Below are positions 1-8,949 of a stretch of 64,000 bases of DNA, piece after piece. The notes under the pieces are model-generated. The model saw only the letters and a list, made by a program, of their open reading frames with translations, made no database searches and was not told where the DNA came from. This stretch comes from CAYLHS01 sp964383535 (GTDB taxonomy: Bacteria; Actinomycetota; Acidimicrobiia; Spongiisociales; UBA4744), in assembly GCA_964383535.1 (NCBI GenBank), contig CAYLHS010000002.1, forward strand, positions 1-64,000. The letters run 5' to 3'. The translations under genes were made by a program, and so were the position numbers. Numbering within the stretch: position 1 is the first letter of the stretch; each line of letters begins with the position of its first letter.

Positions 1-2
1 AG

Positions 3-1739
3 CACATCCTCGGCGTCCTCTCGCTGATCTTCTGGTCGCTGATGATCGTCATCTCCTTGAAGTACCTGGCGTTCGTGATGAGGGCCGACAACAACGGTGA
101 GGGTGGCATCCTCGCGCTGACTGCGTTGATCGTTCCCAAGCATCAGAACGCGATCCGCCACGGCCGCAGGGTGCTGATCCTCATCGGCCTGTTCGGCACT
201 GCGCTGCTGTACGGAGACGGGATGATCACCCCGGCGATCTCGGTTCTCAGCGCGGTCGAAGGCCTCGAGGTGGCCACACCCGTCCTGAAGCCCTTCATCA
301 TCCCCGCCGCGATCGGCATCCTCATTGGTTTGTTCATGATCCAGCGTCACGGAACGGGCAAGGTCGGGGCCATCTTCGGACCGATCATGGTCGTCTGGTT
401 CTCCACCCTCGCCCTGCTCGGCATCCTCCACATAGCCGGCGAGCCGTCCGTGCTTGCGGCGCTGAATCCTGTCCACGCCGCAAGGTTCATCTTCGACAAC
501 AAGCTGACCGGATTCCTGGCGCTCGGTTCGGTGTTCCTCGTCGTCACAGGGTCCGAGGCGCTGTACGCCGACATGGGGCACTTCGGCAAGAGACCGATCC
601 AGCTCGCCTGGTTCGGACTGGTACTTCCAGCCTTGGTACTCAACTACTTCGGTCAAGGCGCGATGCTCATCGGTGATCCGGGGACGATCGACAGCCCCTT
701 CTACCGGATGGCTCCATCATGGGCTCTGTGGCCGTTGCTGGTTCTGGCGACGGCCGCGACCATCATTGCCTCCCAGGCGCTGATCTCCGGAGCGTTCTCG
801 CTGACCATGCAGGCCGTGCAGCTCGGCTACCTGTCGCGCATGCGCATCATGCACACGTCCGAGAAGGAGTCCGGTCAGATCTACATTCCCGCGATCAACT
901 GGGCGCTCATGGCTGCGTGCGTCGGTCTGGTCATCGGGTTCAAATCCTCCAGCGGGCTCGCGGACGCCTATGGCGTTGCTGTTGCAACCACCATGGTGAT
1001 CACCACGATGCTGTTCTTCACGGTGACCAGGGAACAATGGAAGTGGCCGTGGCCGGCCGCCATCTCGATCTCGGCTCTGTTCCTCGCCATCGACCTCACC
1101 TACTTCGGTGCCAACCTGTTCAAAGTTCCCACCGGGGGCTGGTTCCCACTGGTGATCGGGTTCGGCGTGTTCGGAGTGATGACCACGTGGAAGCGTGGTC
1201 GTGAGATCCTCGCATCTCGGCTCAGGAAGGGCGAACTGCCGATCGAACGGTTCATCGGCTCGATCGCACCCCACCCTCCGGAGCGAGTCCAAGGGACTGC
1301 CATCTACCTGTCATCCCGTCTCGGAGCCACGCCGCCGGCGCTTCTCACCAACTTCAGACACAACGAGGTACTCCACGAGACGATCGTGCTCCTGTCGATC
1401 GCAACCAGCGACACTCCGAGAGTTCCCGCCGCGCGAAGAGCGAGGGTCTGGGACCTCGGTGACGGCTTCTTCCAGGTGCTCCTCACCTATGGATTCATGG
1501 AGGAGCCGCATGTACCCGAAGCCCTGCAAAGCATCGTGCAACACGGCTTCGGGGTTCGCCCCGAGCACACGACCTACATCCTCGGGCGAGAGACGGTCGT
1601 TGCCACGGAACTCGAAGGAATGGCCATGTGGCGCGAGCGCCTGTTCGCGTTCATGTCACGCAACGCCACCAACGCCGCCCGCTTCTTCCACCTACCCCCG
1701 GACCAGTGTTTGGAGATCGGGCTCCAGATCGAGATCTGA
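3..1739 (+). CDS. kup: KUP-family potassium uptake protein, 5' end outside the window
   Basis: Potassium/proton symporter of the KUP/HAK/KT family in the cytoplasmic membrane. The reading frame is already open at base 3 and reads through LGVLSLIFW and the family block RADNNGEGG-ILALTAL, which normally lies some 50-80 residues from the N-terminus. The true start therefore lies upstream of the window. About a dozen hydrophobic segments follow (for example YGDGMITPAISVLSA and ALYADMGHFG), and then a soluble C-terminal part of about 170 residues typical of the family. The stop at 1739 is complete. It converges on an LLM oxidoreductase gene. The 78-bp gap carries a tandem TCAGTCG heptamer and no obvious terminator hairpin. 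Family assignment is secure; the substrate K+ follows from family knowledge. Confidence 0.95.
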   Translation, partial: HILGVLSLIFWSLMIVISLKYLAFVMRADNNGEGGILALTALIVPKHQNAIRHGRRVLILIGLFGTALLYGDGMITPAISVLSAVEGLEVATPVLKPFIIPAAIGILIGLFMIQRHGTGKVGAIFGPIMVVWFSTLALLGILHIAGEPSVLAALNPVHAARFIFDNKLTGFLALGSVFLVVTGSEALYADMGHFGKRPIQLAWFGLVLPALVLNYFGQGAMLIGDPGTIDSPFYRMAPSWALWPLLVLATAATIIASQALISGAFSLTMQAVQLGYLSRMRIMHTSEKESGQIYIPAINWALMAACVGLVIGFKSSSGLADAYGVAVATTMVITTMLFFTVTREQWKWPWPAAISISALFLAIDLTYFGANLFKVPTGGWFPLVIGFGVFGVMTTWKRGREILASRLRKGELPIERFIGSIAPHPPERVQGTAIYLSSRLGATPPALLTNFRHNEVLHETIVLLSIATSDTPRVPAARRARVWDLGDGFFQVLLTYGFMEEPHVPEALQSIVQHGFGVRPEHTTYILGRETVVATELEGMAMWRERLFAFMSRNATNAARFFHLPPDQCLEIGLQIEI

Positions 1740-1743
1740 GTCC

Positions 1744-1757
1744 TCAGTCGTCAGTCG
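1744..1757. repeat. tandem heptanucleotide TCAGTCG x2
   Basis: Two exact tandem copies of TCAGTCG lie between the convergent stops of kup and the LLM oxidoreductase. They resemble the CGGTTRY heptamers at 51254-51281 and the shorter match at 10663-10676. The role is unknown. Confidence 0.4.
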
Positions 1758-1817
1758 TCGAAGAGATGGCCACATCCGCCTCGAGATGCACGGTGGCAGA
1801 TTCCCTCGCCCAGTCCC

Positions 1818-2786
1818 TCAGCCTTTCAGGCCTTCGAGCACCTTCGCCCAATCGTCAGGGTTCAGCGACACCGCCGGGTAGACGCCGATCCGGTCCAACC
1901 TCCCGCTGTAGCGTTCCCGCAGCCGTCTCCCGAGTTCATCGACCGGTGCGACGACGGCCACCGCGTTGACCATGTCATCGGTCACCAGTTCGGCCATCGC
2001 GTCCCACTCCCCTCGTTTGCTCAGTGAGGTCAGGGCAAGGCCCACATCCCAGCCGTGCAGCTCCAGCACCCTTCGGTAGGCAGGTGTTGAGGCGTAGAAC
2101 GCGATCTGTGACCGCACGAGCATGGTCGCATCCCGTATCTCGCTCCCGCTGTTGCCCGTCGCAACGAGCACACTCGCCGCAACCTGAGGCCGACTGAGCG
2201 CGGGCAGCACGACATCATCCAAGTACGACACGGTGTGAAATGGATGCACATGGAAGCCGTCGGCGATCTCGGCAGCAAGGGCGACGGATCCAGGCCCCAC
2301 CCCGGCAAGCCACACCGGCACATTGGGATCACTGACCGGCCCTGGTGAGAAGAACGGCGTCATCAACGTGAAGCGGTAGAAGCGCCCGCGATGGTTCAGC
2401 CGACCCCCGTGCTGCCAGACATCCCAGATATCGCGCACCGAGGTGACGTAGTCCCGCATTCGTTCGATCGGCTCCGACCACTCGGCGGAGAACCTGCCGC
2501 GGATGTGGGCAGAGATCTGTGTTCCGAGGCCCAGCATGAATTTGGTCGATGCTGCGAGGTCCCATGCAGCCATCGCCGTCACCATCGGAGATCGCGCAAA
2601 CGCGACCGCAACCGCCGTACCGAGTTCCAACGCCCCCGAGAACTGCGCGGCAGCTCCGAGAGACACGAACGGGTCGTGACTCGTCTCGGAGACCAGGAAG
2701 CCGTCGAAGCCGACATCACGGGCGATAACGGTGAGTCGGGCTACGTCCCGAGGACCAAGAGGTGGTGCGTAGAAGTCGACCTTCAC
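1818..2786 (-). CDS. LLM-class (luciferase-like) oxidoreductase, probably F420-dependent
   Basis: A TIM-barrel flavin/F420-dependent monooxygenase-like protein of about 322 residues. Visible features are the N-terminal VDFYAPPLG strand, the segment GFDGFLVSETSHDPF, the LGTAVAVAFARSP block, and LGLGTQI, which in this superfamily shapes the cofactor pocket. The closest group I recall is the actinobacterial MSMEG_2256-like F420 family. Substrate is unknown. The open frame extends to 2819, but I chose GTG at 2786. It begins the conserved VKVDFY segment and lies 8 nt downstream of a -10 box TACGAT (2795-2800, minus strand), implying a leaderless mRNA. Use of F420 is inferred from the family, not shown by a motif. 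Confidence 0.85.
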   Translation of the reverse strand: MKVDFYAPPLGPRDVARLTVIARDVGFDGFLVSETSHDPFVSLGAAAQFSGALELGTAVAVAFARSPMVTAMAAWDLAASTKFMLGLGTQISAHIRGRFSAEWSEPIERMRDYVTSVRDIWDVWQHGGRLNHRGRFYRFTLMTPFFSPGPVSDPNVPVWLAGVGPGSVALAAEIADGFHVHPFHTVSYLDDVVLPALSRPQVAASVLVATGNSGSEIRDATMLVRSQIAFYASTPAYRRVLELHGWDVGLALTSLSKRGEWDAMAELVTDDMVNAVAVVAPVDELGRRLRERYSGRLDRIGVYPAVSLNPDDWAKVLEGLKG

Positions 2787-2939
2787 GACCGGTGATCGTA
2801 ACGGAACCTCACCCTCCACTGGAGACTCAACCCGTCACATCCAAATACTGGCTAGCTTCGGCTTGCAGGTACCTACGAGACTCCCCTAGCCTGCCCAAGG
2901 GTCTTCGCTGGACCCTGAGCTGAGAGGCGGAGTAATCCG

Positions 2940-3596
2940 ATGCGTGTGCCACGTCTCGTGGCCGTCGCACTGTGGTTGTTGGTAGCAGCGCTGGCGGTAG
3001 CCGGCTTCGCCAACTTCTCTCCACAGGCGGCGCCCGAGCCAACCGCTACTACGACAACGACCAGTCCCTTGCCCGTGCGCGGGTCTGCGACCGGTCAGGT
3101 GATGGCGCGCGCGCTCGCTGCGGGCCTTCGCACCCCGTCCGATACACTCGTCCCACTTGCCGATGATCCGGAGCTCGATCCGCTGGCCACCGGCCAGACC
3201 CTTCCGCAGCCACCCGATCCGACCACGACGTCCACTGTGACGACAACGACCTTGCGGCAGCTCGCATCGACGACCAAGACGACCCTTTCTTCGAGCACAC
3301 CGCTCTCCGATGACGAGGCGAAGAGCATCATCGCCCTCTTCTTCAAGCCGGAAGATGTCACCGAAGCACTCAAGATCGCCAAGTGCGAATCAACCCTGAT
3401 TCCCGACAACGTCAACGAATCGTCCGGCGCTGCCGGCCTCTTCCAACAGCTTCCGAAGTACTGGCCGGAGCGGGCCGCGGCAGCAGGATGGGGAGCGAAC
3501 GCCAACATCCTCGATCCCTATGCCAACACTGCCGTCGCGGCGTGGCTCAAATACAACGCAGGCGGATGGTCGCACTGGACCTGTTACCGCGGCTAG
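2940..3596 (+). CDS. secreted lytic-transglycosylase-like (lysozyme-fold) protein
   Basis: 218 residues. An N-terminal hydrophobic segment (about residues 6-26) acts as a signal peptide or membrane anchor. It is followed by a long low-complexity Thr/Pro/Ser linker (about 30-125). The C-terminal domain of about 90 residues contains IAKCESTL, SSGAAGLFQQ and YNAGGWSHWTCYRG, which match lysozyme-like/SLT domains of actinobacterial cell-wall hydrolases. The Glu in KCES is the expected catalytic acid. Probable role: cleavage of peptidoglycan glycan strands outside the membrane. The start ATG at 2940 follows an AGGCGGAG ribosome-binding site. The upstream 150 bp contain a small hairpin (AGGGTC/GACCCT, about 2908-2926). 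I could not match it to a known riboswitch. Confidence 0.8.
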   Translation: MRVPRLVAVALWLLVAALAVAGFANFSPQAAPEPTATTTTTSPLPVRGSATGQVMARALAAGLRTPSDTLVPLADDPELDPLATGQTLPQPPDPTTTSTVTTTTLRQLASTTKTTLSSSTPLSDDEAKSIIALFFKPEDVTEALKIAKCESTLIPDNVNESSGAAGLFQQLPKYWPERAAAAGWGANANILDPYANTAVAAWLKYNAGGWSHWTCYRG

Positions 3597-3630
3597 TGAA
3601 CACCCCACCTGCCCGGGTAAGCTCATCGGT

Positions 3631-3951
3631 ATGAAGCGGCTCTTGAGACTCACCGGGTTCTTGGCGGGCCTGGCGGCTGCTCTCTGGCTCATGAGAGACC
3701 GACTCATCTCGCTCGCACTTTCTCGGGAGCCCGAACTCCCGACCTTTCGTGTAGGCCCCGGCGAACCGCCTGACGATCTGACCGAGATCAAGGGAGTCGG
3801 AGGCGTGTTCGCAGGACGCCTTGCTGCAATGGGCATCGCCACATTCGAGGCTCTCGCCCGATCTGATGCAGCGACGGTCGCTCAACACCTCGACACGCAG
3901 CCGTCGCGGGTCGAGGGCTGGATCGCCCAGGCCCGCCTGCGCTCGACCTGA
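3631..3951 (+). CDS. small membrane-anchored helix-hairpin-helix protein
   Basis: 106 residues: one N-terminal transmembrane helix (about 7-23), a linker, and a C-terminal domain (about 50-105) with DLTEIKGVGGVFAGRLAA-type text, a helix-hairpin-helix motif. That domain resembles the H3TH-like folds added to many actinobacterial and ribosomal-L21-like proteins. It may bind DNA or protein near the membrane; function is unknown. The open frame begins upstream at 3520, but ATG 3631 is preferred. It begins a good signal-anchor, and TAAGCT (3618-3623) lies exactly 7 nt upstream, the leaderless pattern seen throughout this window. The preceding gene stops 35 bp upstream. Confidence 0.7.
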   Translation: MKRLLRLTGFLAGLAAALWLMRDRLISLALSREPELPTFRVGPGEPPDDLTEIKGVGGVFAGRLAAMGIATFEALARSDAATVAQHLDTQPSRVEGWIAQARLRST

Positions 3952-4016
3952 CGGTCCTTGCCTTCCGCGCGCGGAGCGGCGAACCTTTTTGCGACGCGGC
4001 CGAAGGAGAATCGAAC

Positions 4017-5321
4017 GTGGACTACGTTCTCGACACCTGCGTGCTACTCGCGGATCCCAACGCCCCTCTCCGCTTCGACGAACACGACGTTGTACTTCCC
4101 CTCGTCGTGATCGAGGAGTTGGACAGGAAGAAGGCACGGCCGGATGACGTGGGTGCGAACGCCCGATCGGCACTTCGCCTGTTGGAGACCATGGGTGCCT
4201 CGAGAGCCGGCGGCCTCCGCGAACCTGCCCGGCTCCTTGCGGGAGGATCCCTCCGTATCGAGCTGAACGGCACGAGTTCGGCAAGGCTCCCTGGAGTGCT
4301 CGATCCTTCCACAACCGACCATCGCATCCTGGCTACCTGCCTCAACCTCGCCGACGCAGGCCGTTCCCCCGTTCTGGTGACCAAGGACGCCGCGCTTCGT
4401 ATCAAGGGAGCGCAGCTCGGCGTCGCGGTCCAGGACTACCGGGCGGACACGGCGCAAGTCGACCAGCTCTACTCAGGCGTCGACGACATCGATGTCCCGT
4501 CAGGAGTGATCGACGAGCTGTACCGGCACGGCAAGGTCACCGTCGAGCACGTCGAGGCGGAGGTCAACCAGTTCCTCGTACTCCACGGATCACCGTCTCA
4601 GTCGGCCCTCGCACATGTCATCGAAACCGACCCCGAGGTGACCCTCGCCAGGGTCCCGGGCACACGAAAGGCGTTCGGTGTCGAACCCAAGAACGTCCGG
4701 CAGACGCTGGCCCTCGACCTGCTCCTCAATCCTGACGTTCCGGCAGTGTCGGTCATGGGCCTGGCCGGTACGGGCAAGACGTACCTTGCGCTCGCCGCGG
4801 GGCTCGAGCAAGTCCTCGAAGCGGGACGCTACCGGCGCGTCGCCGTGTATCGACCACTCGTCGCCGTGGGACGACAGGACGTCGGGTACTTGCCGGGCGA
4901 CCTGTCGGAGAAACTCGCCCCTTGGATGGCAGCCGTTCACGACAATCTCTACGCGCTGTTCTCGGACGGAGGGCCGCGGGCGGCCCGCGACGCAATCGTC
5001 GAGCTCATCGACCGCAACGTCCTGGAGCTTGCCTCGATCACTTATCTGAGGGGACGGTCGATCACCGGAGAGTTCGTGATCATCGACGAAGCTCAGAACC
5101 TGGAGCTTTCCACGCTGAAGGTGATCCTCACCCGGATGAGCCGCGATTCGAAGGTCGTGTTCTGCGGCGATCTGACCCAAGTCGACAACCCGTACATCTC
5201 CCCCTATGGAGGGGTCGCGGCGCTCATCGAGAAGTTCAAGGGCAACCGGTTGTTCGGGCATGTGACCCTGGAAAAATCCGTACGGAGTCCTCTCGCCGAA
5301 ATGGCGGCGAACGTCCTGTAG
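4017..5321 (+). CDS. PhoH2-type protein: PIN ribonuclease domain fused to PhoH ATPase
   Basis: 434 residues. The N-terminal PIN domain (about 1-130) begins YVLDTCVLLADP and contains VVIEELDRKK and ATCLNLA, with Asp/Glu residues for metal-dependent RNA cleavage. The C-terminal PhoH ATPase (about 220-434) has Walker A GLAGTGKTYLAL, Walker B FVIIDEAQNL, and the family blocks YLPGDLSEKLAPW and GDLTQVDNP. Mycobacterial PhoH2 homologues are sequence-specific RNA helicase/RNases. The GTG start at 4017 has an AAGGAG ribosome-binding site 8-10 nt upstream. It is convergent with the NCS1 permease, and a 12-bp inverted repeat lies between the two stops. Confidence 0.92.
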   Translation: MDYVLDTCVLLADPNAPLRFDEHDVVLPLVVIEELDRKKARPDDVGANARSALRLLETMGASRAGGLREPARLLAGGSLRIELNGTSSARLPGVLDPSTTDHRILATCLNLADAGRSPVLVTKDAALRIKGAQLGVAVQDYRADTAQVDQLYSGVDDIDVPSGVIDELYRHGKVTVEHVEAEVNQFLVLHGSPSQSALAHVIETDPEVTLARVPGTRKAFGVEPKNVRQTLALDLLLNPDVPAVSVMGLAGTGKTYLALAAGLEQVLEAGRYRRVAVYRPLVAVGRQDVGYLPGDLSEKLAPWMAAVHDNLYALFSDGGPRAARDAIVELIDRNVLELASITYLRGRSITGEFVIIDEAQNLELSTLKVILTRMSRDSKVVFCGDLTQVDNPYISPYGGVAALIEKFKGNRLFGHVTLEKSVRSPLAEMAANVL

Positions 5322-5364
5322 GGCTCGCCTGGCTGACTCGCTCGTTTCCAGGGAGGGCGAAGTC

Positions 5365-5418
5365 CGACGTTGGTGGACTCAACCGAAGGTCCAGGACGGG
5401 CCGTTCCCACCAACGTCG
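5365..5418. terminator. inverted repeat between convergent genes, probable bidirectional terminator
   Basis: Perfect 12-bp arms CGACGTTGGTGG (5365-5376) and CCACCAACGTCG (5407-5418) enclose a 30-nt loop, 44 bp after the PhoH stop and 26 bp before the NCS1 stop. There is no T-run on either side, so termination is inferred from position. Confidence 0.5.
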
Positions 5419-5443
5419 CCAGCAACGGCCGGCGCGGCCGGCC

Positions 5444-6817
5444 TCAGAGGTCCCTCACGTGGCTCACGTACGACTCCTCTCGCATGAGGATTCGACCCGT
5501 GACGGAGTATGTGAGCGCGCTCACCGCCAGCGACGCCACGACACCCGGGGTGCCGAACTGACTGAGCGGTGCACCAGGGAGCCCATCCTTGAGCAACTGC
5601 ACCCACCAATCGGCCCCGGAAGGACTCACCCACTGGTAGACGGCGAAGCCGAGCAGCAGTGAGAGGATGGCTGCGACGTTGACGCCGCGGTAGACCCCTC
5701 CTCTTTGGTAGAGATCCCGTGACATGTAGGCGCCACCGCGAACGAGATAGAAGTCGGACAGAAACACACCGAGGATCGGGGCGAGGACGCTCATCAGAAA
5801 CCCGAGCACGCCGAACAGGTCGCGAGTGGAGACCAGCACTGCCACAGCCGTTGCAGCAGCCGGCCCCACAATGATCGCCACCCATTCGGGCGGGTCGATT
5901 CCCAGCGACCTGAGCGCTCGTGTCGGCATGACGAGAAACAACGGAGCTCCGTCCAACTCGGCGAAAACGACCCACGCCAGAAGCGCGAGAGCAGCCCCGA
6001 CCCCGGCGAGCGGACCGCCGAGCTTCGCGACGATCTCGGCGGGATCCACGATGCCAGGAGAGGTCGCGGCGGCCAGGCCACCAGCCATTAGAACGATCAG
6101 TGCCGAGACCCCGAACCCAGCGCCGACGGCCGCGGGCGCGCTCCGCTCGTCGGGAAGCGCCCTGGTGGTATCGACGATCAGCGGAAAGAACAACACGGCA
6201 AGCCCAACGATCATGTCGACCCCCAGCCAGAACCACGGTGATGGGGTCTGGGCGCGAGTCGCTTCGAGGTTCACATCCGCGGCAAGCCTCCACACGATCC
6301 ACATGGCCGCAGCGAGACCGCCCCAGAATGCCACGCGTCGAACCCACCAGCGGAGTGCCCCTCCGACGCCGAGGCCCACCGCTGCAACCGCCGCGATCAC
6401 CACCCCGACGAAGTCCGGAGGTGTGAACGACCCGAGGTCGCCGACCGCAGTGGCGAGCACGATGCCGACGACGCGCAGCTCGAGGGCGGCGAGCACGATC
6501 AACAGCGCTGCATGCACGAAGAGGTAGAGAGCCGCGCCGATCGTTCCCAACGACGGCTTGAGCAGTACGGCCAAGCCCTCGCCGTACCTCGACCCGGGCC
6601 GCGCAGCGACCCAGAGCACACCGACGGCGACGACCACCCCCAAAGGAACGGCTAGCAACAACTGCGTCGCGGAAAGCCCCAGCCCACCCAGCGACGTACT
6701 GACCATCAGTATGTAACCGACGACAACGACCGGCACCCCGAGGGTCACAGCCACCCACAGACTCGTGAGTTCTGCCGGACTCAGAGCGTCGTCGGCCCGC
6801 TCAACGAAACGACGCAC
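5444..6817 (-). CDS. NCS1-family (purine-cytosine permease-like) transporter
   Basis: About 457 residues with roughly 12 hydrophobic segments. The late block FLSDFYLVRGGAYMSRDLY followed by VYRGVNVAAILSLLLG matches the NCS1 pattern D-Y/F-Y-L-V-R ... G-V-N-x-x-A. Family members import nucleobases, hydantoins, thiamine precursors or related compounds; the substrate cannot be read here. The open frame extends to 6874, where it would overlap rlmN. I chose GTG 6817 (MRRFVERADDALSPAEL) because TAGACT (6825-6830, minus) sits 7 nt upstream. ATG 6850 is the alternative. It is divergent from rlmN with interleaved promoters. Confidence 0.75.
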   Translation of the reverse strand: MRRFVERADDALSPAELTSLWVAVTLGVPVVVVGYILMVSTSLGGLGLSATQLLLAVPLGVVVAVGVLWVAARPGSRYGEGLAVLLKPSLGTIGAALYLFVHAALLIVLAALELRVVGIVLATAVGDLGSFTPPDFVGVVIAAVAAVGLGVGGALRWWVRRVAFWGGLAAAMWIVWRLAADVNLEATRAQTPSPWFWLGVDMIVGLAVLFFPLIVDTTRALPDERSAPAAVGAGFGVSALIVLMAGGLAAATSPGIVDPAEIVAKLGGPLAGVGAALALLAWVVFAELDGAPLFLVMPTRALRSLGIDPPEWVAIIVGPAAATAVAVLVSTRDLFGVLGFLMSVLAPILGVFLSDFYLVRGGAYMSRDLYQRGGVYRGVNVAAILSLLLGFAVYQWVSPSGADWWVQLLKDGLPGAPLSQFGTPGVVASLAVSALTYSVTGRILMREESYVSHVRDL

Positions 6818-6824
6818 GTTCGAG

Positions 6825-6850
6825 AGTCTAGATTCGCCCGCTCCTACCAT
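6825..6850. promoter_or_regulatory. back-to-back leaderless promoters for NCS1 permease and rlmN
   Basis: On the minus strand TAGACT (6825-6830) is followed by 7 nt and then GTG 6817. On the plus strand TACCAT (6845-6850) is followed by 6 nt and then GTG 6857. Each -10 box lies in the spacer or -35 zone of the opposite promoter, so the two RNA polymerase sites overlap. No clear -35 consensus is visible. Confidence 0.6.
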
Positions 6851-6856
6851 GGGCCG

Positions 6857-7897
6857 GTGACGTATCTCGCACATCCAGACGATTTGTCCGGGCTCCTCCC
6901 GGGGGAGCCGCGGTATCGCGTGGACCAGCTTCGACGTTGGCTGTACGTGACACCCGTCTTGGATACGGCCCAGATGACGAATCTGCCGCAGGATGTGAGA
7001 GAGCGCCTTGACCTTTGGCCGTTCACGGTGGAAGCGGAGCGGGCTGCCGACGGTGGCCGTACCGTCAAGTGGCTCTTCAGATCCGCCGACGGAGCGGCGA
7101 TCGAGACGGTCCTCATCGGCTACCGCGACAGGGCAACGGTGTGCATCTCATCGCAGGCAGGCTGCGCACTTGGATGCACGTTCTGCGCAACCGGTCAGTT
7201 CGGCTTCGAGCGGCATCTCGAGCCGGGTGAGATCGTCGCCCAAGTCGCGTACGCCCGAGCTCACCTTCGCACCGTCGGCATGCCGGGAGTCCCTGACCGG
7301 GTCACGAATGTCGTATTCATGGGGATGGGTGAGCCGCTCGTCAACTACGAACGTGTCCGTGAGGCAATTCGACGGATGATCGAAGAGATGCACATGTCGG
7401 CCAGGTCGATCACCGTCTCGACCGTCGGAATCGTCCCGGGCATCCTGCGACTCACCGCCGATCCGTGGCCGGTGAATCTGGCAGTGAGCCTGCACGCAGC
7501 AGACGACGAGCTTCGAACCTCACTCGTGCCGATCAACGCCCGCTACCCGCTGGCGGCCATCGAGGCGGCGGCAGCGGGCTACTTCGCAGCGAAGGGACGG
7601 CGGATCTCGATCGAGTGGACCCTGATGGATGAAGTGAACGACTCCGATGAACAAGCGGATCGCCTTGCTGCGATCGCGAGACGCCTGCGAGCGCACGTGA
7701 ACGTCATCGCGATGAACCCGACCCCGCTGTCACCCTTCGGGCCGTCGGGACGCATCGATCGCTTCCTCGATCGACTCGAGCACGCCGGTGTCAACGCGAC
7801 CCGCCGCGTGAACCGTGGCGGCGAGATCGACGCCGCCTGCGGACAGTTGCGGGCGAACGTGCCCCTCAAGGGCTCCCGAGCGCAGGCCGACACTTGA
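6857..7897 (+). CDS. rlmN: 23S rRNA (adenine2503-C2)-methyltransferase / tRNA m2A37 methyltransferase, radical SAM
   Basis: 346 residues. The radical-SAM cluster motif is C-T-F-C within GCALGCTFCATGQFGF (CxxxCxxC, about residues 101-108). Other family blocks are VFMGMGEPLVNY, SARSITVSTVGIVPG, LAVSLHAADDELR and IEWTLMDEVNDS. A conserved late Cys (IDAACGQLR) corresponds to the methyl-carrying cysteine. It methylates C2 of A2503 in 23S rRNA and A37 of some tRNAs, in the cytoplasm. GTG start with TACCAT 6 nt upstream (leaderless). The M23 peptidase gene starts 3 bp after the stop, so the two are probably cotranscribed although functionally unrelated. Confidence 0.96.
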   Translation: MTYLAHPDDLSGLLPGEPRYRVDQLRRWLYVTPVLDTAQMTNLPQDVRERLDLWPFTVEAERAADGGRTVKWLFRSADGAAIETVLIGYRDRATVCISSQAGCALGCTFCATGQFGFERHLEPGEIVAQVAYARAHLRTVGMPGVPDRVTNVVFMGMGEPLVNYERVREAIRRMIEEMHMSARSITVSTVGIVPGILRLTADPWPVNLAVSLHAADDELRTSLVPINARYPLAAIEAAAAGYFAAKGRRISIEWTLMDEVNDSDEQADRLAAIARRLRAHVNVIAMNPTPLSPFGPSGRIDRFLDRLEHAGVNATRRVNRGGEIDAACGQLRANVPLKGSRAQADT

Positions 7898-7900
7898 GGC

Positions 7901-8800
7901 ATGCGATCCATAGCCGCGTTCGTCGTCGTCCTGCTCGCCGTGGCAGCCGGTAACGCTGCATACGTCGTGAAGGCAGGTGACAACCTCTCGAAGATCGCCG
8001 AAGCGAACGGAACAACCGTCCACGCCATCGCCGATGCCAACCACATCACGAATCCGAACCTGATCCAGATCGGTGACTCACTCGTGATCCCCGGAGACGA
8101 TACCTACCTCGTACGGGCAGGCGACACCCTCGCAGGGATCTCGGCAACGACCGGAGTGCCGATCGACCAGATCAAGGCGGCGAATGGCATCTCCGACCCC
8201 AACACCATCTACGCGGGGACAAAGCTCAGACTCGACGGACCGAGCACCCCCGTTGAGCACGTCACGAAGCCGGCAACCTACACCGTCGAGAGGGGGGACA
8301 CGCTGGGCGGCATCGCACTCCACTTCGCGACCAGCGTGGACGAGCTGACCAGAACGAATTCGATTCAGGATCCGAACGTGATTCGTGTCGGCACCGTGCT
8401 CACCGTGCAGGAAGGCACGTGGCTCTGCCCCGTTTCGAACGCGACATTCTTCAACGACTGGGGATTCCCCCGCTCGGGTGGACGCTTCCACACCGGTAAC
8501 GACCTCTTCGCTCCGCTCGGTTCTCCCGTCTATGCCCCGGTCAGCGGAACCGTGAAGCAGGTGGTCGGCTCGATCGGTGGCAACCAAGTCGACGTGTCCG
8601 GGAACGACGGCACCGTCTACATCGCAAGCCACCTCGACCGCTTCGGAGCGACCGGCAGAGTATCGGCAGGCGATGTCATCGGCTACGTCGGCACCACGGG
8701 CAACGCCGCCGGCGGACGACCGCACGTGCACTTCGAAATGCATCCCGGCGGCGGCGACGCCGTGAATCCGTACCCCGTGCTCTCGAGAGCCTGCGGATAG
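7901..8800 (+). CDS. secreted LysM x3 - M23 metallopeptidase (peptidoglycan DD-endopeptidase-like)
   Basis: 299 residues. Short signal peptide (1-19), then three LysM modules (about 20-64, 66-110 and 124-168), each with the pattern YxVxxGDxLxxIA followed by N-x-I-x-x-P-N-x-I. The M23 domain follows (about 175-295), with zinc-site motifs RFHTGNDL (HxxxD) and RPHVHFEM (HxH). It should bind peptidoglycan via LysM and cut cross-links outside the membrane. Start ATG 7901 lies 3 bp after the rlmN stop. The ribosome-binding site is weak, so translation may depend on coupling. All key metal ligands appear present, so it is likely active rather than an EnvC-type activator. Confidence 0.92.
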   Translation: MRSIAAFVVVLLAVAAGNAAYVVKAGDNLSKIAEANGTTVHAIADANHITNPNLIQIGDSLVIPGDDTYLVRAGDTLAGISATTGVPIDQIKAANGISDPNTIYAGTKLRLDGPSTPVEHVTKPATYTVERGDTLGGIALHFATSVDELTRTNSIQDPNVIRVGTVLTVQEGTWLCPVSNATFFNDWGFPRSGGRFHTGNDLFAPLGSPVYAPVSGTVKQVVGSIGGNQVDVSGNDGTVYIASHLDRFGATGRVSAGDVIGYVGTTGNAAGGRPHVHFEMHPGGGDAVNPYPVLSRACG

Positions 8801-8825
8801 CCGAGGCGGCAAAGGCGCCGAGGCG

Positions 8826-8835
8826 GTACCTTGTA
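8826..8835 (+). repeat. GTANNNCGTA-like half-element
   Basis: GTACCTTGTA within the palindrome CGGTACCTTGTACCG, followed by CGTATGG, in the gap between the M23 gene and the DUF885 gene. It resembles the ends of the two larger elements at 12877 and 27596 and the single copy at 22128. A second end is not visible here. Confidence 0.3.
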
Positions 8836-8949
8836 CCGCGTATGGCCGCCCAGCGGCGGGCGGACCGTGGGCCGGCTACGTCGGCTCCCTCCGTCCTCGG
8901 CTTCGCCTCGGCCACCTCCCAACGTTGGGCTCCGCCTGGGGGAGGAAAC

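Noticed and set aside
2840..2939. Possible riboswitch upstream of the transglycosylase-like gene (c-di-AMP or TPP type)
   Set aside because: CTGAGA and a small hairpin are present, but the conserved cores of either class are not in the right order.
5379..6758. 459-codon minus-strand frame rich in Arg/Gly
   Set aside because: Shadow of the NCS1 permease in another frame; no domain, and composition follows GC-rich third positions.
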